In this document: piece after piece, positions 42,255 to 49,731 of the stretch
Numbering within the stretch: position 1 is the stretch's first letter
Layout: each line of letters starts with the position of its first letter
Assembly (NCBI GenBank): GCA_965249185.1
Contig: CBDFLS010000002.1
Span: 434,001-498,000 of the forward strand
Direction of reading: 5' to 3'
DNA length: 64,000 nt
Origin: CBDFLS01 sp965249185
GTDB lineage: Bacteria > Chloroflexota > Dehalococcoidia > Lucifugimonadales > Australimonadaceae
Position numbers and translations under genes: made by a program
The notes under the pieces: generated by a model
The model's database searches: none
The model's input: the letters and a program-made list of their open reading frames with translations, nothing else
What the model was told of the DNA's origin: nothing

Positions 42255-43301
42255 ATGAAAAGCGGTAAGCAGATCAGGCTGACGAGCCTGGCGGCCTGCG
42301 CGGGTTGAGCCGCCAAGTTCAGTCTTGAGGACCTCGGCGAGGCCCTGAGCCAACTACCCGTCGTGCAGGACCCGAACCTGCTGGTGGGCATCCACACGGG
42401 CGACGACGCCGCCGTCTACCGGGTGCACGACGACCTGTGCCTGGTACAGACGGTGGACTTCTTCCCACCCATCGTGGACGACCCTTACGATTTTGGGGCC
42501 ATCGCCGTGGCCAACGCCGTCAGCGACATCTACGCCATGGGGGCCACGCCGGTACTGGGGCTGAACCTGGTCTGCTTCCCCGAGGGGCTGGACATGGGTG
42601 TGCTCAAGGAGATACTGCGCGGCGGGGCGGAGAAGGCCCAGGAGGCTGGCGTGGTGATAGGTGGTGGCCACACCATCATGGACCGGGAGCCCAAGTACGG
42701 CATGGCGGTGACGGGGCTGGTCCACGAGCACGCCATCGTCACCAACGCGGGGGCCCGTCCGGGAGATGCGCTGGTGCTGACCAAGGCGCTGGGGACAGGG
42801 GTGCTCACCACCGCCGGAAAGAACGATCGGCTTGGGCCGGCGGCGCTGGAGACGGCGATAGCGCAGATGAAGGAGCTGAATCGAGGGGCCTGTGAGGCCA
42901 TGGTGCGGGTGGGCGTGAACGGGTGCACCGACGTATCGGGGTTTGGGCTGGTGGGGCACCTGCGCGGGATGATGGACGCGAGCGGCGCGACGGCGCGGGT
43001 GAGGGTGTCGGCGGTGCCCGTGCTGGCGGGGACCATGGAGCTGCTCGCGGAGGGGGTGGCGCCGGGCGGCACGCTCCGCAACCTGGAGGCGCTGCGGGAG
43101 TTGACTCGGTGGCACCCGGAGCTGACGGAGGTGGAGCGGCTGCTGGTGTGCGACGCGCAGACCTCCGGAGGACTGCTCATCTCGGTGGCCGAGGAGAAGG
43201 TGGAGCGGCTGCTGGGCGAGCTGGCGTCCCGGGACGTTGCGGGGAGCGTCATCGGCTCCGTGCTGGCCCGGGACGAGACTGCCGTCGAGGTGGCGCCCTA
43301 G
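42255..43301 (+). CDS. selD: SelD, selenophosphate synthase (predicted selenoprotein, Sec18)
   Basis: 348-aa enzyme making selenophosphate from selenide and ATP. The reading frame starts at ATG 42255 (MKSGKQIRLTSLAACAG), meets TGA at 42306-42308 (codon 18), and continues in the same frame as AAKFSLEDLGEALSQLP and the complete body (VGIHTGDDAAVYRVHDDLCL, VQTVDFFPPIVDDPYDFGAI, VIGGGHTIMD, GFGLVGHLRGM). Codon 18 aligns with the catalytic Cys/Sec of the CAG(C/U)AAK loop. A hairpin follows the TGA. Reading the TGA as stop would leave a protein lacking the active site, so Sec insertion is the better explanation. The organism must then have SelA, SelB and tRNA-Sec. Confidence 0.88.
42306..42330 (+). 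promoter_or_regulatory. UGA-Sec codon with candidate bacterial SECIS hairpin
   Basis: TGA (42306-42308) is followed within coding sequence by CAAG-TTCAGT-CTTG (42314-42327), a small stem-loop with GU in the loop. An outer GCCG/CGGC pairing (42309-42312 with 42334-42337) is possible. Position and size suit a bacterial SECIS; the fold needs calculation. Confidence 0.55.
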
Positions 43302-43489
43302 AGGGCGTCGCGAGTCGTGGGCCCGCGGGCACCCGCGCTCATCGGCGCTCTGCTGCCCAAATACGATACGGCCAGGCGCCATGCATCGATATCCGCGTCC
43401 TTGCCCGTAATGGGGTTACCGACACGGGCCGCAGCGTAGCCGGCCCAGAGAGGACGGTCGAAGCCGCCTCGCCGTCCGGGGAGTGCGCC

Positions 43490-43888
43490 GTGGAGCTGCC
43501 GCAAGAGTACGCCGACGCCATGGTGCGGCACGCGTTGGAGGAGGACCCCAACGAGTGCTGCGGCATTCTGTCCGGCCAGGGCGGCCGGGTGATGGCGCAC
43601 TACCGCATCACGAACTCGGAGGCGAGCCCCTACCGGTACAACATGGCTCCCCAGGAGCTCCTGCGGGCGCTTCAGGACACCGAACGCCACGACTGGGAGT
43701 TCATCGCCTTCTATCACTCGCACACCCACTCGGCGGCGTATCCCTCCACCACCGACGTGCGCCTGGCCGAGAACTGGCCCGACCCGTTCTACATCCTGGT
43801 CTCCCTGGCCGATAAGCAGCATCCGGTGGTCCGCGCCTTCCGCATCGCGGAGGGTCAGGTGTCCGAGGAACCGCTCACCGTGAGCTAA
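43490..43888 (+). CDS. M67/JAMM-family metallopeptidase (Mov34/MPN fold)
   Basis: 132-aa single-domain JAMM protein. The zinc and catalytic residues are present: Glu in PNECCGILSG and the HxH...D motif in YHSHTHSAAYPSTTD. Such bacterial enzymes process the C-termini of ubiquitin-like sulfur carriers (ThiS/MoaD/CysO type); no such partner is adjacent. GTG 43490 with GGGGAG upstream is the most natural start. The 188-bp gap after selD has no gene I can recognise. Confidence 0.87.
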   Translation: MELPQEYADAMVRHALEEDPNECCGILSGQGGRVMAHYRITNSEASPYRYNMAPQELLRALQDTERHDWEFIAFYHSHTHSAAYPSTTDVRLAENWPDPFYILVSLADKQHPVVRAFRIAEGQVSEEPLTVS

Positions 43889-43980
43889 CGGGCCCCGCCC
43901 CGCCGGACTCCCCCCAGACGTAACATTCCTGTAGCTCATCCGCAATACCTCCTCTCTAAGCTGTGGCGAACATCAGCGGG

Positions 43981-44178
43981 AGGAGTAACCCATGCCATTT
44001 CAGGTCGGCAGACGCGCTGGCGGCGCTCTTCACCATGTGGGTGGTCCTCCCCAGCAAGCTTCGCGCCAACCGCCGCGACTCCGGCCCGAGCGCGGAGCCC
44101 GAGGCAGATCGGCTCGGACGCCTGATAGCGGCCGCTATCGTCATCAGCAGGCCCTCTGGCCTTTCAGCGCGCGCCTGA
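43981..44178 (+). pseudogene. Possible small membrane protein with one-base frameshift
   Basis: A strong ribosome site (GGGAGGAG, 43979-43986) precedes ATG 43992 (MPFQV). About five codons later a different frame gives ADALAALFTMWVVLPSKLRA and ends SRPSGLSARA with TGA at 44178, just before a clear terminator. Removing one base would yield a ~61-aa single-span protein. It could be a recent frameshift, a sequence error, or chance. No family recognised. Confidence 0.35.
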
Positions 44179-44204
44179 GCCGTCCCGCTTCCCAAAGCTC
44201 GTCC

Positions 44205-44231
44205 AAAGGCCCCGCTCGGGGCCTTTTGGGC
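44205..44231 (+). terminator. Rho-independent terminator
   Basis: AAAGGCCCC-GCTC-GGGGCCTTT (44205-44226), a 9-bp stem with a four-base loop and T/G tail. It lies after the putative small ORF and before the PDZ lipoprotein, indicating that some transcript ends here. Confidence 0.88.
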
Positions 44232-44341
44232 GTTCCGGCCTCTCCGCGCCCGCGCTCTTGGCCTGCGCCCCTCCCATACCCTGACGCCCAGCCGGGGCCG
44301 TCGTTATACCCAATGAACTCACATGATGGAGGAGGACCCCG

Positions 44342-45466
44342 ATGACGCTTCGAAAGTGGATTCTGGCGCTTGCTCTGGTGGGGCTGATGACCGCGGCTGG
44401 CTGCGCGGGTGCGGCCGTGGCGGCGCCCGGTGCCCAGGAGGACTCCAACGGTGACCCGGCTGATGAGGGGCCTCAGGCCCCTCAGGCCAATGACGGGCTA
44501 GAGGGGGACGTGGACGTGGATGTCGCGGAAGAGGGCGTGCGTCCCTTCCTTGGACTCGCAGTCGCGCCGCTGGGCGAGCAGGCCCGGGAGAGGCTGGGGG
44601 TCCCGGAGGGGACGAGCGGCCTGCGGGTGGTCGCGGTGCTGCCCGATGGCCCGGCCAGGGAGGCCGGCGTTGAGCGCAACGACGTGCTGACAGCGGTAAA
44701 TGGCGAGGCGGTGGAGGACCCGAAGGCGCTTCGTGAGCTGGTGGCCGCGCTGGAGCCGGGGGCCGTCGTGACGCTCGCCATCATTCGTGGGGGCGAGCCC
44801 CAGGACATATCGATCACGGTGGGCGAGGCGCCCGAGCAACTGAAGCGCCGGGGCCTTGCCGATGCTGGGCGGCCGGTGCTCCCCGGGCTCTCCGGGCTGC
44901 TGGGACTCGTCAGGGGCCAGCACAAGCTGGTGGACGGCCAGTTCAGGGTCATGGACGGCGAGGGTGAGATCGTGACGTTCAACGTCGCGACGGGCTCCGG
45001 TGGCTTGGTCGGCGAGGACTCGCTGGAGCTGGAGAAGGCGACGGGTGAAACGGTGACGTTCACCCTGGGAGAGGGGGTGGTGGTGCTCAAGGGCGGCCGC
45101 CGGGTGGAGCTGGACGCTCTGGAGCCGGACGATAAGCTGATCGTGCTCGAACGGAATGGTGAGGTGAGGGCGGTGGTGGTGGAGCCGATCAAGCGGCACG
45201 ACGGCCGGCGCCAGCCATCCGGGGTGCGTGGCCAGCTCAGGGGACCGCGCGTTCCGCCCGAAGACTTCGGGCGGGCGGGCAATCTCCAGGAGCGCTTCGA
45301 GCGGCTTCGGCGGGAGCTGGGGCCCGGCGCTGACGCCGATGGGGCCGATGAACGGCTGGAGCGCTTGCGACGCCGCTTCCAGGAGCTTGACGAGCGAATT
45401 CAGGAGCGGCTGAATCAGCAAGAAGTGGAGGAGCCGGAGACGGCGCTGCAGGGCCAACTCCTATAA
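44342..45466 (+). CDS. PDZ-domain lipoprotein with acidic linker and coiled coil
   Basis: 374-aa secreted protein. Signal ILALALVGLMTAAGC (lipobox Cys about residue 21), acidic linker (DSNGDPADEG...DVDVDVAEEG), then one PDZ domain (about residues 65-160; FLGLAVAPLGEQARERLGVP, VLPDGPAREAGVERNDVLTA). Next is a beta-rich region of unknown fold (about 185-290; HKLVDGQFRVMDGEGEIVTF). The C-terminal helix is Arg/Glu-rich and coiled-coil-like (ERFERLRRELG; RRRFQELDERIQERLNQQE). No protease residues, so it is probably an adaptor or binding protein. Ribosome site GGAGGAGG. Confidence 0.78.
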   Translation: MTLRKWILALALVGLMTAAGCAGAAVAAPGAQEDSNGDPADEGPQAPQANDGLEGDVDVDVAEEGVRPFLGLAVAPLGEQARERLGVPEGTSGLRVVAVLPDGPAREAGVERNDVLTAVNGEAVEDPKALRELVAALEPGAVVTLAIIRGGEPQDISITVGEAPEQLKRRGLADAGRPVLPGLSGLLGLVRGQHKLVDGQFRVMDGEGEIVTFNVATGSGGLVGEDSLELEKATGETVTFTLGEGVVVLKGGRRVELDALEPDDKLIVLERNGEVRAVVVEPIKRHDGRRQPSGVRGQLRGPRVPPEDFGRAGNLQERFERLRRELGPGADADGADERLERLRRRFQELDERIQERLNQQEVEEPETALQGQLL

Positions 45467-45492
45467 CCCCCCAGGCACCTTGCCTAACACCA

Positions 45493-45545
45493 AAGTTCTT
45501 TGCGGAGGGTGTGGGAACCACTTTTTTCCAAGAAAGGGGTTCCCA
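45493..45545. terminator. Intergenic repeat with long hairpin between the PDZ gene and leuB
   Basis: AAGTTCTTTGCGGAGGGTG (45493-45511) is a 19-base string found again at 60735. It is followed by TGGGAACC...GGTTCCCA (45512-45545), whose interior CTTT/AAAG also pairs. A T run in the loop side makes it terminator-like for both convergent genes. Confidence 0.65.
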
Positions 45546-45570
45546 TGACACCCCGATCTTGAGATGGGCT

Positions 45571-46680
45571 CTAGGCCTTGGCCACGCGCTGGCAGATGGC
45601 GTCGGTCATCTGCTGTGTGGTGAGCGCGGTGGCTCCGCCCGCCGCGATGTCGGCGGTGCGCAGTCCGGCGGCCAGCGCCTGCTCCACGGCCCGGTTCACC
45701 GCGGCGGCTTCCTGGGTGAGGTCGAAGGAGTGCTGGAGCATGAGCGCCGCGCTGAGGATGGCGCCGATGGGATTGGCCACGCCCCGGCCCGCGATGTCCG
45801 GCGCCGAGCCGTGGACCGGCTCGTAGAGGCCTCGTACCTTGCGCCGGCGTCCTCCCGAAGCCGCCCGCGGCAGACCGGCCAGGCTGGCCGACGGGAGCAT
45901 GCCCAGAGAGGCGGTGAGGACGGCGGCTTCGTCCGATAGGATGTCGCCGAACATGTTCTCCATGACCAGCACGTCGAACCGGGTTGGCGTGGCGATGAGC
46001 TGCATGGCGCAGGAGTCCACCAGTGCGTGCTCCATCTCCACGTCGGGGTACTCTCCGGCCACTTCGGTGGCCACCTCCCGCCAGAGCCGTCCAGTCTCGA
46101 GCACGTTGGCTTTGTCCACGGAGGTGAGCTTCCCGCGGCGGCTCCGGGCCAGCTCGAACCCAACACGCAGGATGCGGGCCATCTCCCGCTCGTTGTAGCG
46201 GAGCGTGTCCACGCCGTGGCGTCCCTGGGCGGTGGTCCAGCGGCGCTTGGGCCGTGCGAAATAGAGCCCGCCCGTGAGCTCGCGCACGATGACGATGTCG
46301 GCGCCGGCCACGCGGTCGTCCTTGAGAGGGCTCGAAGCCTCCAGCCCAGGGAACACCCGCACCGGCCGCAGATTGGCGAAGAGCCCCAGGGCCTTGCGCA
46401 GCCCCAGGATGGCCGCTTCCGGCCTCACCGGGGCGTTGTCCCAGCGGGGGCCGCCCACGGCGCCGAACAGCACCGCGTCGCTGCGCCGGGCGGCTAGCGT
46501 CGTCTCGTGGCGCAGCGGCCCGCCGTAGGCGTCGATGGCCGAGCCGCCCACCAGGTCCTGCTCGTAGTGGAAGGTGTGCTTCCAGGTCGAGGCCACAACG
46601 CCCAGCACCCGCCGCGCCGCCGCCGTCACCTCCGGCCCCACGCCGTCGCCCGGAAGCACCAGTATCTGAAAAGTAGCCAA
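45571..46680 (-). CDS. leuB: 3-isopropylmalate dehydrogenase
   Basis: 369-aa NAD-dependent decarboxylating dehydrogenase of leucine synthesis. Motifs: LPGDGVGPEVTAAARRVLGV, GAVGGPRWD, LRKALGLFANLRPVRVFP, the RELTGGLYF signature, DKANVLETGRLWREV, and the metal-site ENMFGDILSDEAA followed by GLYEPVHGSAPDIAG. Between LPRAASGG and GLYEPVHG is a short basic insert (RRRKVR). It lies 21 nt downstream of leuD and ends the operon at a shared terminator. Confidence 0.96.
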   Translation of the reverse strand: MATFQILVLPGDGVGPEVTAAARRVLGVVASTWKHTFHYEQDLVGGSAIDAYGGPLRHETTLAARRSDAVLFGAVGGPRWDNAPVRPEAAILGLRKALGLFANLRPVRVFPGLEASSPLKDDRVAGADIVIVRELTGGLYFARPKRRWTTAQGRHGVDTLRYNEREMARILRVGFELARSRRGKLTSVDKANVLETGRLWREVATEVAGEYPDVEMEHALVDSCAMQLIATPTRFDVLVMENMFGDILSDEAAVLTASLGMLPSASLAGLPRAASGGRRRKVRGLYEPVHGSAPDIAGRGVANPIGAILSAALMLQHSFDLTQEAAAVNRAVEQALAAGLRTADIAAGGATALTTQQMTDAICQRVAKA

Positions 46681-46701
46681 AGCGCTCCTTCTCCGGGCGG
46701 C

Positions 46702-47316
46702 CTACCGGCCGATTCCCATCCGCTTCTCGTAGACGCCGATGGCAGCCTCGTGCTCCAGGGTGAGGCCGATATCGTCCAGCCCGTTGAGCAGGCAGTGGCG
46801 GCGAAACTCGTGGACCTCGGGGCTCTCGTGGACTTTGAAGGCGATATCGAGGCCCTCCTTATCGCTCAATTGGCAGGACTCCAGATCCACGGTCAGCTCA
46901 TAGCCCGTCTTCGCGTTCGCCTTCGCCATGAGCCGCCTGACCTGCTCTTCCGGCAATTGGACCGGCACGATGCCGTTATCGAAGCAGTTCTTGTGGAAGA
47001 TCTCGGCGAAGCTGGGGGAGATGATGGCCCGAAAGCCGTAGTCCAGCAGCGCCCAGGGAGCGTGCTCCCGCGAGGAGCCACAGCCGAAGTTGCTCCCCGT
47101 GACCAGGATGCTGGCGCCCCGGTAGCTCGGTGCGTTGAGCACGAAGTCCTGGTTGGGCGAGCCGTCCGGCAGGAAGCGCCAGTCGAAGAAGAGGAACTGG
47201 CCGAAGCCGGTGCGCTCGATGCGCTTCAGGAACTGCTTGGGGATGATCTGGTCGGTGTCGACGTTCAGTCTATCCAGAGGCGCGACGATGCCGGTGTGGA
47301 TGGTGAATGGTTCCAT
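46702..47316 (-). CDS. leuD: 3-isopropylmalate dehydratase small subunit
   Basis: 204-aa swivelling subunit of isopropylmalate isomerase; partner of LeuC at 48182. Typical start MEPFTIHTGIVAPLDRLNVD, then DQIIPKQFLKRIERTGFGQF, NFGCGSSREHAPWALLDYG and NCFDNGIVPVQLPEE. Bacterial long-type LeuD. It is unusually separated from leuC by an RmuC-like remnant and a dispersed repeat. Confidence 0.96.
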   Translation of the reverse strand: MEPFTIHTGIVAPLDRLNVDTDQIIPKQFLKRIERTGFGQFLFFDWRFLPDGSPNQDFVLNAPSYRGASILVTGSNFGCGSSREHAPWALLDYGFRAIISPSFAEIFHKNCFDNGIVPVQLPEEQVRRLMAKANAKTGYELTVDLESCQLSDKEGLDIAFKVHESPEVHEFRRHCLLNGLDDIGLTLEHEAAIGVYEKRMGIGR

Positions 47317-47446
47317 AATTCTCTACACTCCAATGTAAGTAGCTTCAGCGGCTTCTGTTACGGCTGTCAGCGGTCCGTTCGCCCTTCGAGCGCTTCTCCG
47401 ATACGCGCTTCCTGGGAATGGCTATCGAGAGTCTCGCTGGTCCCGA

Positions 47447-47517
47447 TCCCATCGGTCCGGCCCGACCGTCCCGGCGGCGGGACTCCCCGGCTCGACCGGA
47501 CTCCGGCGGACGGAGGA
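47447..47517. repeat. Dispersed GC-rich repeat, copy B
   Basis: Matches copy A at 42123-42217 (TCGGTCCGGCCCGACCGTCC; ACTCCGGCGGACGGAGG) with an internal deletion. It occupies the 47317-47555 gap between leuD and the RmuC-like gene; nothing else is recognisable in that gap. Confidence 0.85.
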
Positions 47518-47555
47518 ATGAGCGGCGCATCATTGGTCAGGACGAACGGAGAGCA

Positions 47556-48152
47556 TCACTCCTCCGCCTCCGTCTCATCGTGCGCCTCCGTCTCATCGTG
47601 CGCCTCCATCCCATCGAGCAGCGCTGGCGCTTCCTCCTGCAGGCCCTCCAGCCGCAGCGTGGTGTCCAGGCGGCGCTTGAACCGCTCGATGTGTCCATCG
47701 CCGACGCGGTAGGCCTCCGCCGCTCGCTCGATGGCCTTGCCCATGTCCTGGTACCGGCCGTGGAACTTGCCGAAGTCGCGCTCCAGCGTTGCCAGTCCCT
47801 GTTGCAACTGCTTGGCGTTCCTGACGATCTCCACGCTCTTGATGCTCAAGATCACTACCTGCAGGAAGGCGTAGAAGGTGTTGGGCCCCACCGGGACCAC
47901 GTGGTGGTCCTGGGCGTACTGCCAGATGGCGGAGGGGTGGCCGAGGTGGTTTTGCTCGGCGATGGTGTCTTTGGCGCCATCCATGCTCTGACGCGCCGCG
48001 TTCAGGTCGCCGTGGATGCTGCCCTGGAGGCTGAGGAACTCCTCCCGGAGCGATGCGTTCGCCTCCGCCGAGAGGCTGGCGCGCCGCCGCACCAGGGACC
48101 ACGCCACCAGGACGATAAGCACGACGAGGGCGCCCAGGATGCCGGTCTGCAC
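47556..48152 (-). CDS. Short RmuC-like protein lacking the nuclease core
   Basis: 198 aa. An N-terminal membrane anchor (GILGALVVLIVLVAWSLV) and a short helix lead directly into the RmuC C-terminal region (VVPVGPNTFYAFLQVVILSI, KNAQ-like RNAKQLQQGLATLERDFGKF, RYQDMGKAIERAAEAYRVGD). Full RmuC proteins are about 400-500 aa with a central PD-(D/E)xK-like core, which is missing here; the junction is near residues 60-85. The tail carries a coding repeat EAHDET-EAHDET-EAEE (18 bp x2). Either an internal-deletion remnant or a shortened scaffold-only derivative. It lies between leuD and leuC on the same strand. Confidence 0.65.
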   Translation of the reverse strand: MQTGILGALVVLIVLVAWSLVRRRASLSAEANASLREEFLSLQGSIHGDLNAARQSMDGAKDTIAEQNHLGHPSAIWQYAQDHHVVPVGPNTFYAFLQVVILSIKSVEIVRNAKQLQQGLATLERDFGKFHGRYQDMGKAIERAAEAYRVGDGHIERFKRRLDTTLRLEGLQEEAPALLDGMEAHDETEAHDETEAEE

Positions 48153-48181
48153 CTTCGCTCCTTTGAGGCCCGCCGGTCAAC

Positions 48182-49591
48182 CTATGCGAACTCCCACTCC
48201 CTGATGTCCACCAGGTGGCCGGCGACGGCGGCCGCGGCCGCCATGGCGGGGCTCACCAGGTGGGTGCGGCCACCCTTGCCCTGGCGGCCCTCGAAGTTCC
48301 GGTTGGAGGTGGAGGCGCACCGCTCGCCGGGCTGCAGGAAGTCCGGGTTCATGCCCAGGCACATGGAGCAGCCCGCCTCGCGCCAGTCGAAGCCAGCCTC
48401 CTTGAACACCCGGTCGAGGCCCTCCCGCTCGGCCTGCTGCTTCACCGCGAAGGAGCCTGGCACCACCAGCGCCCATACGTCGGAGTGCACCTTCTTGCCT
48501 CTGGCCACGGTGGCGGCGGCGCGCAGGTCCTCGATCCGCGAGTTGGTGCAGGAGCCGATGAACACCCGGTTCAGCCGGACCTCCTGCATGGGCGTGCCGG
48601 GCGTGAGGTCCATGTACTCCAGCGCCCGCTGGGCCGACTCCCGCTCGTCGGCCGATTCGAAGGAGGCGGGGTCCGGGACGCTGCCGGTGATAGACACCAC
48701 CTGGCCGGGGTTGGTTCCCCAGGTCACTCGCGGCTCCAGCTTGCCGGCGTCGATTTCCACCACCTTATCGTAGACCGCGCCGGGGTCCGTGGGGAGCAGC
48801 CGCCAGCGCTCCACGGCGGCGTCGAAGTCGGCGCCCTGGGGCGCGTGGGGACGGCCGCGCATGTACTCGAAAGTCGTCTCGTCGGGGGCGATAATGCCTG
48901 CTCGGGCCCCCGCCTCAATGGACATGTTGCAGACGGTCATCCTGCCCTCCATCGACAGGGAGCGGACGGCCTCGCCGGTGTACTCGATGACGTAGCCACG
49001 GCCACCGCTGACGCCTATCTGGCCGATGATGCCCAGGATAAGGTCCTTGGCCGTGACCCCGGGGGGCAGGGCGCCTTTTGCGCGCACCTCCATGGTCTTC
49101 AGCTCGGACTGGGTCAGACACTGGGTGGCCAGCACCTGCTCGACCTGGGTGGTGCCAATGGGCATGGCGAAGGTGCCGAAGGCGCCGTTGGTGGCCGTGT
49201 GGCTGTCGCCGCACACGATGAGCATTCCGGGCTGCGTGTAGCCCTGCTCGGGACCGATGACGTGGACGATGCCCTGGTAGGGGCTGTGCATGTCGTAGAA
49301 GGTGAGGCCGAACTCGGCGGCGTTACGGGCCATGGCATCGAGCTGGATTCGCGAGACCTCGTCTTCGATGGGCAGCGAGCGGTCGGTGGTGGGCACGTTA
49401 TGGTCGGCCACGGCCACGGTGAACTCGGGGCGGCGCACCGCGCGGCCCGCCGCCCGCAGGCCGTCGAAGGCTTGAGGCGAGGTCACCTCGTGGACCAGGT
49501 GCAGGTCTACGTAGAGGAGGGCGGGCTCACCCTGCGCCTCCCGGACCACGTGCGCGTCCCAGATCTTTTCGAATATGGTCTTGGGGGCCAT
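48182..49591 (-). CDS. leuC: 3-isopropylmalate dehydratase large subunit
   Basis: 469-aa aconitase-family subunit. Start MAPKTIFEKIWDAHVVREAQ at ATG 49591 (ribosome site GAGAGAGG); the longer upstream frame has no homology. [4Fe-4S] ligands: GSCTNSRIEDLRAA and GCSMCLGMNPD. Also IVCGDSHTATNGAFGTFAMP and EYMRGRPHAPQG. It works with LeuD and lies directly downstream of leuA, so leuA-leuC-(rmuC-like)-leuD-leuB read as one direction of flow. Confidence 0.97.
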   Translation of the reverse strand: MAPKTIFEKIWDAHVVREAQGEPALLYVDLHLVHEVTSPQAFDGLRAAGRAVRRPEFTVAVADHNVPTTDRSLPIEDEVSRIQLDAMARNAAEFGLTFYDMHSPYQGIVHVIGPEQGYTQPGMLIVCGDSHTATNGAFGTFAMPIGTTQVEQVLATQCLTQSELKTMEVRAKGALPPGVTAKDLILGIIGQIGVSGGRGYVIEYTGEAVRSLSMEGRMTVCNMSIEAGARAGIIAPDETTFEYMRGRPHAPQGADFDAAVERWRLLPTDPGAVYDKVVEIDAGKLEPRVTWGTNPGQVVSITGSVPDPASFESADERESAQRALEYMDLTPGTPMQEVRLNRVFIGSCTNSRIEDLRAAATVARGKKVHSDVWALVVPGSFAVKQQAEREGLDRVFKEAGFDWREAGCSMCLGMNPDFLQPGERCASTSNRNFEGRQGKGGRTHLVSPAMAAAAAVAGHLVDIREWEFA

Positions 49592-49731
49592 GAAGACCTC
49601 TCTCGTAGTGGGCTCAGGCGAAGCCAGGCCTATAGTCTGCCTATCATAAACGATGAGCGGCGCCTTGTGGATGCGGCCCCTGTCCAATACTCGCCGCGCG
49701 GCCGGCTGCGGGAATCGGCATCGGTGACGGC

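Noticed and set aside
42363..43301. SelD starting at GTG 42363
   Set aside because: This start omits the ATP/selenide active-site loop; the upstream in-frame region with UGA restores the complete family N-terminus.
43302..43489. tRNA or small RNA between selD and the JAMM gene
   Set aside because: No cloverleaf or terminator could be recognised; only scattered short palindromes.
43298..43945. Minus-strand gene opposite the JAMM gene
   Set aside because: It is an antisense open frame of biased composition; the plus-strand protein has clear catalytic motifs.
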